Source of the DNA: Paraburkholderia sp. PGU19
GTDB lineage: Bacteria; Pseudomonadota; Gammaproteobacteria; Burkholderiales; Burkholderiaceae
Direction of reading: 5' to 3'
Length of the DNA stretch: 64,000 nucleotides
NCBI RefSeq assembly: GCF_013426915.1
Contig: NZ_AP023179.1
Span: forward strand, 558,001-622,000
Shown here piece by piece: positions 16,853-25,517 of the stretch (position 1 is the stretch's first letter; every line of letters begins with the position of its first letter). Position numbers and translations under genes: made by a program. The notes below the pieces were generated by a model that made no database searches, was not told the DNA's origin, and worked only from the letters and a program-made list of their open reading frames with translations.

Positions 16853-17758
16853 TCAATCCTGTTCTTTTGCAGCCAGCGTAAGCGCGTCAAGAACCGCGGC
16901 CACTGCTGGCCGCTTGGCTGTGCCTTTAGGCAATGCAACGAAGACTCGTCGGTTGAGGACGGGGTCAATGGGAAGAATCGAAAAATCCGGGTCCTTCTCA
17001 ACATGGCGAAGCCCAAGGCGCGGCATGACCGCGACGTTTCCACCGGTTCGGACCATCTCGAGCGTGACGGCCATGTTTCGGCTACTTGTCGTAACCTTAG
17101 GCGTGAAGCCACCTGCAAAGCACGCGTTGAGCAGGAACGTGTGATACGTAGCGGCAGACTGGTTTAACGCCCACCGTTCGTGGGCCAGGTCTGAAAGATG
17201 AATGGACTTTCGACCGGCGAGCTTATGGCTTGCCGACACCACTGCATCAAAATGGTCGACGCACAAAGGGATGAACTCGAGTACGTTTGCCAGTGCTTCT
17301 GCGCTCACAAGGTCGTCGACGATTGCGATATCTGTCTGCTTCGCCGCCGCTGCTCGCAGCCCTTCAGAAGGTTCCAGCTCCGTGAAAAGTACGCTCAGCT
17401 GAGGATGTTCATCCTGCAAGGCCTTGATTGCGAGCGGCACCACACTGCTGGCCAATGACCCAAACGCCGACATCCGCACTTCACCGCTAACCTCGACGTT
17501 AGCTGCTGCCACTTCGGCCTCAATTTCTTCGACCATTTGGAACAGGTCTGTCGCTCGCGCCACGAGCCGCCGTCCTGCGGGAGTCAACTGAACTCCTCGG
17601 CCAGACCGCTCAATCAGAACCGTGTCCAGCTCTTCCTCCAGTTGCGCGAGCTGTTGCGAGACCGCCGGCCTGGTCAGGTGGACTGCGTCCGCTACCGCGG
17701 AGATGGTGCCAAGCACCGACAGTTCATGAAGCAAATGAAGACGGCTGAGGTTCAGCAT
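16853..17758 (-). CDS. LysR-family transcription regulator
   Basis: A 301-residue LysR protein. The winged helix-turn-helix is at the N-terminus (LHELSVLGTISAVADAVHLT, then RPAVSQQLAQLEEELDTVLI), and a LysR substrate domain follows (FGSLASSVVPLAIKAL...). GGGGAG lies before the ATG. It is transcribed away from the dehydrogenase operon at 17974, the classic arrangement for a LysR regulator of its divergent neighbour. A GTAA-N7-TTAC site in the intergenic region fits the T-N11-A LysR box. The same box recurs upstream of the small peptide gene at 25518. Confidence 0.92.
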   Translation of the reverse strand: MLNLSRLHLLHELSVLGTISAVADAVHLTRPAVSQQLAQLEEELDTVLIERSGRGVQLTPAGRRLVARATDLFQMVEEIEAEVAAANVEVSGEVRMSAFGSLASSVVPLAIKALQDEHPQLSVLFTELEPSEGLRAAAAKQTDIAIVDDLVSAEALANVLEFIPLCVDHFDAVVSASHKLAGRKSIHLSDLAHERWALNQSAATYHTFLLNACFAGGFTPKVTTSSRNMAVTLEMVRTGGNVAVMPRLGLRHVEKDPDFSILPIDPVLNRRVFVALPKGTAKRPAVAAVLDALTLAAKEQD

Positions 17759-17789
17759 GGGCGGCTCTCCCCGTTGAGATGAGGAAATG

Positions 17790-17858
17790 GTAATTTAAAT
17801 TTACGCATACCGTCAAAAAGTGTCGTCTTTTTTTTCTTAATTTGACTTCCTATAGTCA
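17790..17858 (+). promoter_or_regulatory. Shared promoter/LysR-box element, copy 1
   Basis: GTAATTTAAATTTAC (a GTAA-N7-TTAC LysR-type box) is followed by ACCGTCAAAAAGTGTCGTC, a T8 tract and TATAGT. From the G of GTAA to TATAGT is 61 bases, and from GTCGTC to TATAGT 29 bases. Copy 2 at 25366 has the identical spacings; copy 3 at 12291 keeps the 29-base part. It lies between the LysR gene and the dehydrogenase operon. Confidence 0.7.
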
Positions 17859-17973
17859 CACCACTGGACACGAAAAACGCAGTGCGGCAAGGGAATACCC
17901 TTGTCGAACATGGGCTTAGCTGTTTTAGGTGTTGCAGGTTCGACTAACTTGAATCCGTTGGAGGGAAGTTCAA

Positions 17974-18864
17974 ATGAAGGTTGCATTTATCGGCGTGGGA
18001 CGCATGGGTAGCCGGATGGCTGCGCGCCTTGTCGCAGCAGGTCATCAGGTTCGGGTGTACGACCCGAGCCAGGCCGCAGTGGATGCACTCGTAGCAAAAG
18101 GCGCTACGGCTGCGAAAAGCCCGGCCGACGCGGCAATCGATGCAGAGCGGATTCTCCTTAGCCTGCCCAGTCCGAAGACGCTGCGTGATGCAGTGACCGG
18201 CAGCGAAGGCGTTCTCAAAACGGCAGCCGAAGGCGCAATCATCGTCGACTTCAGCACGGTCGACCCGGCAACGACCAAGGACATCGCTGCGTCGGCCGCT
18301 GAAAAGAAGGTGACGTTTGTCGATTCGCCTGTCAGCGGCGGCGTCGCTGGCGCGGAGAACGGCAAGCTTGTTCTGATGGTCGGTGGCGCAGCGGATGTGA
18401 TTGAGAAGCTCAAACCCCTGTTCGACGTCCTCGCGGGCCGCGTGGTCCATTGCGGCGACACGGGCGCTGGGCAGTTGACCAAGCTGAGCCACAACCTGCT
18501 TACCGCTATCAACACGGTCGCTCTTGGCGAAGTGCTGACGGCAAGCGTTAAGGCAGGCGCGAAGCTCGACATTCTGTGCGACGTCCTGACCGCAGGTCTC
18601 GCCGGCAGCAAGATGCTCGACTACCTGCCGAAGACGCTCTTCACGGCCGAGCGCCCGGCGAATTTCGCCATCGACCTCATGCACAAGGACATCAAGCTGT
18701 GCCTGGACGAGTTCTCGAACCTGCCGATGCCTCTCGGTCAACTCGTGCTCCAGACATACAACGCGGCTCGCGTGAAGGGTCTGGGCGGCAAGGATTCCAC
18801 GAGCGTCAACGAAATCTATGAAGAGCTGCTCGGCGTACGCCTCAGCCTGCCCGCCGCGCAATAA
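17974..18864 (+). CDS. 3-Hydroxyisobutyrate-dehydrogenase-family enzyme (beta-hydroxyacid dehydrogenase)
   Basis: A 296-residue NAD(P)-dependent beta-hydroxyacid dehydrogenase. GVGRMG (residues 7-12) is the dinucleotide loop, DSPVSGG is at 117-123, and catalytic Lys170 lies in TKLSHN, as in MmsB, GarR and LtnD. These enzymes oxidise a hydroxymethyl or secondary hydroxy group on a short acid, or reduce the semialdehyde. Arg10 after GVG hints at NADP, but this is weak. GGAGG precedes the ATG. First gene of an operon with an aldehyde dehydrogenase, so a semialdehyde is the likely shared intermediate. Confidence 0.88.
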   Translation: MKVAFIGVGRMGSRMAARLVAAGHQVRVYDPSQAAVDALVAKGATAAKSPADAAIDAERILLSLPSPKTLRDAVTGSEGVLKTAAEGAIIVDFSTVDPATTKDIAASAAEKKVTFVDSPVSGGVAGAENGKLVLMVGGAADVIEKLKPLFDVLAGRVVHCGDTGAGQLTKLSHNLLTAINTVALGEVLTASVKAGAKLDILCDVLTAGLAGSKMLDYLPKTLFTAERPANFAIDLMHKDIKLCLDEFSNLPMPLGQLVLQTYNAARVKGLGGKDSTSVNEIYEELLGVRLSLPAAQ

Positions 18865-18881
18865 CCATCAAGCCTCGAGGA

Positions 18882-20387
18882 ATGACTGTGAACTCCCGTA
18901 CTGAAAATCTGCATGCTGAAGTCGTCCTGCCGAAGGCAGGCATTACTGGTCTGCTCGTCAACAATGAATGGCGCGCACCGGCTAAGGGCAATACCCTCGA
19001 CGTTGAGAATCCGTCGCGCCGTGAAAAGCTCGCGACCATTGGCGCGAGCGATGCTGAGGACGTGAACGCAGCCGTTGCTGCTGCGAAGGCGGCCTTCCCG
19101 GCATGGCGTCGCATGGCGTCGCGTTCCCGTGGCGCGCTGCTGACGGAACTGGGCAATCGCGTGACGGCAAACGCTGAAGAAATCGCACGTGTTCTCGCAG
19201 CCGAGAGTGGCAATGCTCTGCGCACCCAGAGTCGTCCGGAAGTGCTGGGCGCCGCTGAAGTGCTTCGCTACTACGGCGGCGTCATGGCTGAACAAAAGGG
19301 CGAAACACTGCCTTTGGGCCCGGGCCTGTTCAGCTACACCACGCGCGAGCCGCTCGGCGTCGTCGGCGCAATCATTCCTTGGAATTCGCCAGTCGTCCTG
19401 GCCGCTGTGAAAATCGGTATGGCGCTCGGCACGGGTAACACGCTCGTTCTGAAACCCGCAGAGGACGCGCCGCTGGCTGTTATCAAGATTGCAGAACTCG
19501 CGACTGAATTGTTCCCGGCAGGCGTGTTCAACCTGGTGACCGGCACAGGTATCCAAGCCGGCGCGTCGCTCTCGCAACACGCAGACGTCGCCAAAGTGTC
19601 CTTCACCGGCTCGCTGGAAGTCGGCAAGCTTGTGGCGCACGCTGTTGCAGACCGGATTGGCCGTTCCACCCTCGAACTCGGCGGGAAGAGCCCCTGCATC
19701 GTGTATCCGGACGCTGCAACGCCGGAATATATCGATGCGACGGTCACCGGCATCATCAATGCCATGCGTTTCGCCCGTCAGGGCCAGTCGTGTACCGCAG
19801 GTTCGCGTCTGTTCGTGCACAAAGACGTGTGGGATGTCGTGATGCCGAAGGTGGTCGAGAAAGTTAAGGCGATGAAGACCGGCGACGCGCTTGACGAAAC
19901 CAACGACATCGGCGCCATCATCAACGAAGAGCGTTACACCGCTGTTCGAGATTTCATCAAGGAGGCGGTCGACGCCGGCGCTGAGGTGTTGACGGGTGAA
20001 GTTCCGCCGACGCTTGAAGATTCAAAGGGCTTTTTCCCCGGTCCGGTGATTTTTGCGGGTGTGGACAACACGTGGCGCGTTTGCAAGGAAGAAGTCTTCG
20101 GACCGGTTCTCGTTGCAATTCCCTGGACAGACGAGCAGGAAGTCATCCAATGGGCGAACGACACAGTCTACGGTCTGGCTGCCTACGTGTTCACGAACGA
20201 CATCACCAAGGCGTTGAAGGCGACCGAGCAAATTGATGCTGGCTGGCTGCAGGTGAATCGCGCTGGTGGTCAGATTCCGGGCATGTCGTATGGCGGTGCG
20301 AAGCAGAGCGGCATCGGCGCCGAATATTCAATCGAAGGTGCGCTTGAGGCTTACACGTCGCGCAAGAGCGTGACGATTAACGTCTAA
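18882..20387 (+). CDS. NAD(P)-dependent aldehyde dehydrogenase
   Basis: A 501-residue aldehyde dehydrogenase with Asn168 (IIPWNSP), Glu265 (LELGGKSP) and catalytic Cys304 (GQSCTAGS), plus the C-terminal SGIGAEYSIEGALEAYTSRK. It resembles betaine/semialdehyde dehydrogenases rather than the CoA-acylating MmsA type. It begins 17 bases after the preceding dehydrogenase, so the pair probably converts a hydroxy acid through a semialdehyde to an acid. GTG 18888 is an alternative start with better spacing to the GAGG site. Confidence 0.9.
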   Translation: MTVNSRTENLHAEVVLPKAGITGLLVNNEWRAPAKGNTLDVENPSRREKLATIGASDAEDVNAAVAAAKAAFPAWRRMASRSRGALLTELGNRVTANAEEIARVLAAESGNALRTQSRPEVLGAAEVLRYYGGVMAEQKGETLPLGPGLFSYTTREPLGVVGAIIPWNSPVVLAAVKIGMALGTGNTLVLKPAEDAPLAVIKIAELATELFPAGVFNLVTGTGIQAGASLSQHADVAKVSFTGSLEVGKLVAHAVADRIGRSTLELGGKSPCIVYPDAATPEYIDATVTGIINAMRFARQGQSCTAGSRLFVHKDVWDVVMPKVVEKVKAMKTGDALDETNDIGAIINEERYTAVRDFIKEAVDAGAEVLTGEVPPTLEDSKGFFPGPVIFAGVDNTWRVCKEEVFGPVLVAIPWTDEQEVIQWANDTVYGLAAYVFTNDITKALKATEQIDAGWLQVNRAGGQIPGMSYGGAKQSGIGAEYSIEGALEAYTSRKSVTINV

Positions 20388-20406
20388 CCATAGCAGCATA
20401 TGAGGT

Positions 20407-20426
20407 GGCCCCGGATTATGGGGGCC
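20407..20426 (+). terminator. Short GC hairpin between dehydrogenase and MFS genes
   Basis: GGCCCC and GGGGCC are separated by eight bases, 19 bases after the aldehyde dehydrogenase stop. There is no T tract, so it more likely tunes than ends transcription. Confidence 0.45.
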
Positions 20427-20459
20427 GCCCCCAAACCGCATACGGGCTTGGAGTGAGAT

Positions 20460-21776
20460 ATGAGCACAAATCTGGCAGCAACCACGCACGACGATGCGCA
20501 TGAGTCGCACCAGTCTTCGACGCGAGCAGCGTTAAGCTCGTTCATCGGGACGACCGTCGAATGGTACGACTACTTTCTCTACGGAACGGCCGCAGCATTA
20601 GTCTTCCCGAAAGTGTTTTTCAACGAACTGTCTCCTGAGCTGGCAACTTTGGCTTCCATGGCGTCATTCGCGGTCGCATTCATCCTGCGTCCCCTGGGCG
20701 GTATGGTGATTGGTCACTTTGGTGACCGCATGGGCAGAAAGAAGATGCTCGTCTTCACGCTGCTCGTGATGGGGCTTTGCACGGCTGCGATTGGTTTTCT
20801 GCCATCGTTTAACTCTGTCGGTTACTGGAGCCCAGGGCTGCTCATCCTGTTGCGGGTCATCCAGGGCTTTGCACTGGGTGGTGAGTGGGGCGGCGCCGCA
20901 CTGATGTCGGTCGAGCATGCTCCCGACGGTAGGCGCGGGCTGTTCGGTGCCACCATGCAAATGGGCGTACCCGCGGGGTTGCTCGTTTCAACCGGCGCCT
21001 TTGCTCTCGTGTCCGCACTCCCGGACGACCAGTTCTTTGCGTGGGGATGGCGTCTGCCCTTCATCTTCAGCCTCGCACTCCTGTTCGTCGGCATGTACAT
21101 CCGCCTGCAGGTTAGCGAGCCGCCGAGTTTCGAGAAGGTCAAGGCATCGGGCAACGTGTCGCGTGCGCCGCTCCTTGAGGTCTGGCAAAACGAAAAGAAA
21201 AAGACCGTCATCATGGTCTTCTTTCAGACGGTAGCGAATGTCGGTTACTTCCTGATTACGGTCTACGCACTCACGTACATCACAAGCACGTTGCATCTGC
21301 CGCGCAGCGTTGCATCAACCGGATTGCTTGTGGCGGCCGCTGTCGACCTTTTCATGCAGCCGGTTTTCGGCTGGCTCTCCGACAAGGTTGGACGCAGGGT
21401 TGTCTACGGCTTTGGAGCCATCTTCTTTGCGGTGTACGCCTTCCCGTTGTTCTGGCTGTTGGATACGGCTAATCCCGTGCTTATCACGATTGCTCTCTCG
21501 CTCGGTCTCGGTATCGGACACGCGTCGACAGGCTCGTTGCATGGCGTGATTTACGCGGAGCAGTATCCGACTCGATATCGCTTCAGCGGCTCGTCGACTG
21601 CGTATCAACTCTCGGGAATTATTTCGAGCGCGCCCACGCCGATGATTGCAGCGTGGCTCGTCGCTCGCAGCGGTAATTCGATGGCGGTTTCGTGGTACGT
21701 GCTTGTCGCAGCGCTCATCTCGCTCATATGCGTCCTGCTCGTCAAGGAAACGTTCCGTGAACCTATTGACCGATAA
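20460..21776 (+). CDS. MFS transporter, metabolite:H+ symporter family
   Basis: A 438-residue carrier of the MHS group (ShiA/ProP/PcaT-like). It has FIGTTVEWYDYFLYGTAAAL in helix 1, the helix 2-3 signature GHFGDRMGRKKML, and a repeat GWLSDKVGRR in the second half; twelve membrane helices are predictable. A GGAG site precedes the ATG. Lying between catabolic genes it probably imports the pathway substrate or a related carboxylate, a second route next to the ABC transporter. A related MFS gene ends the window at 63739. Confidence 0.9.
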   Translation: MSTNLAATTHDDAHESHQSSTRAALSSFIGTTVEWYDYFLYGTAAALVFPKVFFNELSPELATLASMASFAVAFILRPLGGMVIGHFGDRMGRKKMLVFTLLVMGLCTAAIGFLPSFNSVGYWSPGLLILLRVIQGFALGGEWGGAALMSVEHAPDGRRGLFGATMQMGVPAGLLVSTGAFALVSALPDDQFFAWGWRLPFIFSLALLFVGMYIRLQVSEPPSFEKVKASGNVSRAPLLEVWQNEKKKTVIMVFFQTVANVGYFLITVYALTYITSTLHLPRSVASTGLLVAAAVDLFMQPVFGWLSDKVGRRVVYGFGAIFFAVYAFPLFWLLDTANPVLITIALSLGLGIGHASTGSLHGVIYAEQYPTRYRFSGSSTAYQLSGIISSAPTPMIAAWLVARSGNSMAVSWYVLVAALISLICVLLVKETFREPIDR

Positions 21777-21785
21777 GACTGGGAC

Positions 21786-22796
21786 ATGGCAATGACACCA
21801 ACGAACGACCAGATTACCGGTGAACGTATCGACCGGTTGATGACAGTTGAAATACGCCCCCTGAACGGAGGACTGCCAGCAGGATTTGTCGTCCCGATGT
21901 ATCAGGTGTGCCGTGCGCATCACGGTGAACCACTGAGTTCTCTCGCGGCTCGCAAGCTCTCTGACACTTTGTCGAGCGGCGACATTGTTTTCATCGCGAC
22001 GGGAGCAGGGACGGCGCCCACGCTTCCGCAAGGCGAAACTGATGGACCAGTCGGTGCGGCAGTGCTGGCACGTGCGCTCACTCTGGCTTTCGGCGTCCGG
22101 GTTGTGCTCGTTACCGAAGAGGCGCATGGGGCTCCCGTCATGGCTGTTGCCGCAGTCATCAACGGGGAACTCGCGGAAATGGGCCGCACGGGTGCAGTGT
22201 CGACTGTCTGTTTCCCGCTCGGAATTGAGCGAGGCCAGGACATCGCGCACACCTTGATGGAGGAATACAGGCCTCGCGCTGTCATCTTCGTTGAGCGAGA
22301 CGGTCCAAACAAGGAAGGCTACTTCCATGGCGTGCGTGGCGACTGTCGGAACCCGGAAGACGTTGGGCATGTTTATCTCCTCGCTGAGTTGGCTCGCAAG
22401 CGTGGTGTGCTGACTATCGGCATTGGTGATGGCGGCAACGAGGTGGGATTCGGCGCCGTTCGCGACGCCATTACTGCCGTGCATCCGCTCGGCGGCAAAT
22501 CGCTCGCGGGTCACGCGTCTGGCGTCGTCACCGTGACAGCCACAGACATTGTCGTTAGCGCATCCGTGTCGAACTGGGGCGCCTATGCAATTGCTGCTGC
22601 GCTTGCGGCTCGTAAAAAGGACCCCAATGTGCTGCATACCCCGAAGCTCGAACACATCCTGATTGACGCGACAGTGCGAGCCGGTGCCAGGGACGGGGCT
22701 ACCTCAAAGGCAGAAGTGGCCGTTGACGGTATCAACTGGGAAGGCCACACATCGTTCGTCGAACTACTCAGAAGCATCGTTACTGTGTCCATCTGA
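21786..22796 (+). CDS. D-glutamate-cyclase-like (DUF4392) protein, copy 1
   Basis: A 336-residue protein of the family of the C-terminal domain of D-glutamate cyclase (DUF4392). Visible motifs are IATGAGTAPTLPQGETDGP near the N-terminus, VIFVERDGPNKEGYFHGVRG, and the strongly conserved TIGIGDGGNEVGFG. The only known activity in this family is conversion of D-glutamate to 5-oxo-D-proline in mitochondria. The bacterial protein lacks the rest of the human enzyme. A second copy follows the SelA-like gene at 24183. The role here is inferred to be a cyclisation, hydration or lyase step on the imported compound. Confidence 0.7.
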   Translation: MAMTPTNDQITGERIDRLMTVEIRPLNGGLPAGFVVPMYQVCRAHHGEPLSSLAARKLSDTLSSGDIVFIATGAGTAPTLPQGETDGPVGAAVLARALTLAFGVRVVLVTEEAHGAPVMAVAAVINGELAEMGRTGAVSTVCFPLGIERGQDIAHTLMEEYRPRAVIFVERDGPNKEGYFHGVRGDCRNPEDVGHVYLLAELARKRGVLTIGIGDGGNEVGFGAVRDAITAVHPLGGKSLAGHASGVVTVTATDIVVSASVSNWGAYAIAAALAARKKDPNVLHTPKLEHILIDATVRAGARDGATSKAEVAVDGINWEGHTSFVELLRSIVTVSI

Positions 22797-22860
22797 AGAT
22801 ACGGAACAACCAGACATCTCTCTCGCAGCAGCCCCCTTTTTGAATTGACAGGTGTATGAC

Positions 22861-24180
22861 ATGAGTGACGTAAAGGAAATTGTCAAGGCGGCGTCGCCTT
22901 CCAAAACGGCTCCGGCAAAGACAGACAGCTTCGGCAATCCGATTGACCCAACTGTGGGCTTCGCGCGCGGCACGATTATTCGCTCGAGCATCGATGAAGC
23001 ACTGCGCCTGCGTCACGGTCAGGCCGTTGCAGCACGTCGCGTGCAGATGCTGGGTGCAGAATCGATTGGCGTGTTCACCGGGAACCAGCGAGACTTTCCC
23101 ATCCACGCAGAAGATATCTCGACACTCTGTGAAGAATGGGTCGGTCCCGGCCTGGCCGCCGAAGAACTCCGTCAGGTTGCAATCGGGCACATGGGCGGGC
23201 GCGGTGACGACGCAGTCGCTATCTTCAACCGTACCAGTGCGGGCATCATCGCAACTATCGCAGCGCTCGCGGACGGCAAGCCAGTAGTCTCTGTTGTCCC
23301 TCCGGGCGGACGCTCACATGCATCGGTGGTCCGTGGCTCGAAAATAGCTGGCGTTCCCGTGCACGAAGTGCAAGGTGGCAAGGACTGGCTGAAGACTATT
23401 GAGTCGAACCGCCCAGCCCTCGTGGTTGTGACGACGGTCACGAGCAGTCTCGAGCGACTCGAAGACCACATTACGAAGGAAGTCATTCAGTATGCGCACG
23501 CACTTGGCGCCAAAGTCTTCCTTGATGAAGCCTATGGCGCCCGCTTGCGCACGGTGCTCCACGGTGGGCAACTGAGTTTGCAACTCGGCGCAGACATTTC
23601 CGTGACGAATTGCGACAAGGCTGGCCTCTCAGGCCCTCGCGCCGGCGTTCTGGTTGGTCGAAAGGAACTGGTGACTGCAGCGGCGGCCAAGGGCGCGGAG
23701 TTCGGGATGGAAGCACGCGCGCCGATAGCTGCCGCAGTGCTTCGCTCGCTGCAAAAGTATGAGCCTGAAGACCTTCGGCAGGAATCTGCCGCCGGTCAGA
23801 AGCTCGCCGACGCGCTTGAGCAGAAAATGGGCAAAGACCTTGTCCAGCGTAGCGACCTGGGTCCGATGGTCGATGAAGACGCTGTGCTTGGTGTACTGCT
23901 CAAGATGTCGGGCAAGGTCGACGCGAAGCCGGTTGTTGTGCCGTGTGAAGCGACATCGGCTCTCGGTATGGTCCTGCTCGAAGACCACGGCATTCTGACC
24001 GTCAACACGCACGGTCAACCAGGGGCTCGGGTATCGCTTCGACTAAAGCCCACGCTTGATGCGCTGGGACGCACTGGCGGATTTGACGCAGTCGTTTCTG
24101 CCGTAATGAAGTCCCTCGAAAAAGTGGCGGCTCTCATCCACGACCGCGATGCGATTGCGCAACTCGTAGTGGGGAAATGA
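22861..24180 (+). CDS. SelA-like PLP-dependent enzyme
   Basis: A 439-residue fold-type I PLP enzyme of the SelA / D-glucosaminate-6-phosphate ammonia-lyase group. FNRTSAGIIATIAAL resembles the phosphate-binding loop, Asp222 lies in VFLDEAYGAR, and the presumed cofactor Lys253 in TNCDKAGLSGPRAGVLVG. SelA itself would act with a selenocysteine tRNA, but no selB or tRNA-Sec is nearby, so an ammonia-lyase or aldolase on an amino acid is more likely. ATG 22861 behind AGGTG is favoured over GTG 22852. It sits between two cyclase-like genes and overlaps the second. Confidence 0.75.
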   Translation: MSDVKEIVKAASPSKTAPAKTDSFGNPIDPTVGFARGTIIRSSIDEALRLRHGQAVAARRVQMLGAESIGVFTGNQRDFPIHAEDISTLCEEWVGPGLAAEELRQVAIGHMGGRGDDAVAIFNRTSAGIIATIAALADGKPVVSVVPPGGRSHASVVRGSKIAGVPVHEVQGGKDWLKTIESNRPALVVVTTVTSSLERLEDHITKEVIQYAHALGAKVFLDEAYGARLRTVLHGGQLSLQLGADISVTNCDKAGLSGPRAGVLVGRKELVTAAAAKGAEFGMEARAPIAAAVLRSLQKYEPEDLRQESAAGQKLADALEQKMGKDLVQRSDLGPMVDEDAVLGVLLKMSGKVDAKPVVVPCEATSALGMVLLEDHGILTVNTHGQPGARVSLRLKPTLDALGRTGGFDAVVSAVMKSLEKVAALIHDRDAIAQLVVGK

Positions 24181-24182
24181 CA

Positions 24183-25193
24183 ATGACAACATCCAGTCTT
24201 TCAGCAATCGATGAGCGGCTTGACGCGCTTGTTTCGCTCGACCTTGGCGGTCGCGGTGTCGAGCAGCTCTATGCCGCCGCGCGAGAACGTCAGGGTAGCC
24301 CGCTCGTCGGAGCCGCAGCTGACGCTCTCGCGGCGATTCCAGAAAAAGCGAATGTGTTCGTAACAACGGGGTCCGTGTCGCGCGCATGGATTTCGCCAAC
24401 CATCGGCGAGAACGACGGTCCCGCTGGACTTGCCGCAGTGGTACGCGCATTGTCCCTGGCGAAGAAAGCCCTCTGTATTACCTTCGTCGAAGAAACGCTG
24501 ATTCCGACGACCTCCGCCATCCTGACGAGTGCCGGGCTTACGGTGCTCCCATACGGGCAGGCAAAAATCGCACGTGACGACGGAAGCCTGGCCGTCGTTT
24601 GTGTCGAACCGTTCCCGGTCGACGAAGCGAGCGCCAGGGACGTCTCGAACTCCCTCATCGAGAAGTACCAACCGGCGCTATTCTTCTCGACGGAACGTGT
24701 GGGACGTAATGTCGATGGTATCTATTGCAGCATGCGAGGCATCGACTACGGCATGGGACGTGCTCGAATCGACTTTCTGTTCGACGAGGCGATAAAGAGG
24801 AAGATTCGGACTGTTGCAGTTGGCGACGGCGGAAACGAGATTGGAATGGGCGTCGTTTCAGAAGCCGTCCAGAAGTACGTCAAATTTGGCGACAAGCGCC
24901 CCGACGGCAGCGCAGGTATCGGCGCTGTCACCGGTACGGACGTACTGGTCACAGCCGCTTGCTCTAACTGGGGTTGCTATGCGATTGCCGGAGCATTCGC
25001 GGCGCGTATGGGCAAAGCTACGCTCGCGCATAACCCCGTCCTTGAGGCAGCGCTGCTTCGACGAGGTGTAGACGTCGGCCTTATCAACTCCGTTGCTAAC
25101 GTCATCGACGGCAATGTCGACGGCATTCCCGAGGCGACGCACCTGGCCGTGGTCCAGCTTATCTCGACCATCATCGCCCCCGCCTTCAAGTAG
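24183..25193 (+). CDS. D-glutamate-cyclase-like (DUF4392) protein, copy 2
   Basis: A 336-residue paralogue of the protein at 21786: FVTTGSVSRAWISPTIGENDGP, then ALFFSTERVGRNVDGIYCSMRG and AVGDGGNEIGMG. The two probably form a heteromer or act on successive intermediates. An ATG at 24177 overlaps the previous stop, but 24183 has a normal distance to GGGGAA. Last gene of the operon; a strong inverted repeat follows. Function is inferred only from the family name. Confidence 0.7.
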   Translation: MTTSSLSAIDERLDALVSLDLGGRGVEQLYAAARERQGSPLVGAAADALAAIPEKANVFVTTGSVSRAWISPTIGENDGPAGLAAVVRALSLAKKALCITFVEETLIPTTSAILTSAGLTVLPYGQAKIARDDGSLAVVCVEPFPVDEASARDVSNSLIEKYQPALFFSTERVGRNVDGIYCSMRGIDYGMGRARIDFLFDEAIKRKIRTVAVGDGGNEIGMGVVSEAVQKYVKFGDKRPDGSAGIGAVTGTDVLVTAACSNWGCYAIAGAFAARMGKATLAHNPVLEAALLRRGVDVGLINSVANVIDGNVDGIPEATHLAVVQLISTIIAPAFK

Positions 25194-25209
25194 CCTACCG
25201 TGGCTTCTT

Positions 25210-25235
25210 GCCCACGCATCGCCAGATGCGTGGGC
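25210..25235 (+). terminator. Strong hairpin ending the dehydrogenase/cyclase operon
   Basis: GCCCACGCATC and GATGCGTGGGC form a perfect 11-base stem with a GCCA loop, 16 bases after the last stop. The following T run is weak. Confidence 0.75.
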
Positions 25236-25365
25236 GTGGGCTTGCGCTTTCATGGCGCATTCAGCTTCTTCGCAGTTTGTGGCTGTCCGGCCAAACTCCT
25301 CGACCATTTCCCTCTAACTGGGCTAAAGGCCAGTGTGTCACGCCGTCCATATTCGGCACAGATGC

Positions 25366-25436
25366 GTAATCAAAACTTACGAGTACCGTCAAAACGTGTC
25401 GTCTTTTTTTTCTTTTTTGAGCTTCCTATAGTTCAC
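25366..25436 (+). promoter_or_regulatory. Shared promoter/LysR-box element, copy 2
   Basis: GTAATCAAAACTTAC (GTAA-N7-TTAC) is followed by TACCGTCAAAACGTGTCGTC, a T8 tract and TATAGT. Spacings are identical to copy 1 (61 and 29 bases). It lies 91 bases before the start of the small peptide gene at 25518, strongly suggesting that the LysR protein at 16853 also controls the peptide-Ndh pair. Confidence 0.7.
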
Positions 25437-25517
25437 CCATGCCCGCGTTGCAGCTCAATTGCAGAGCATCAACGTACCCGCATGTCTCATGTACCCAATC
25501 TGGCAAAGGTGAACGAA

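Noticed and set aside
17944..18861. Long - strand frame of 305 codons
   Set aside because: Antisense to the hydroxyacid dehydrogenase, no ribosome site.
21315..22655. Long - strand frame of 446 codons
   Set aside because: Antisense across the MFS gene and the first DUF4392 gene; Arg/Cys/His-rich composition typical of shadows.
22861..24180. True selenocysteine synthase (SelA)
   Set aside because: No selB, selD or tRNA-Sec nearby, and the protein is embedded in a catabolic operon. A SelA-like lyase is more likely.
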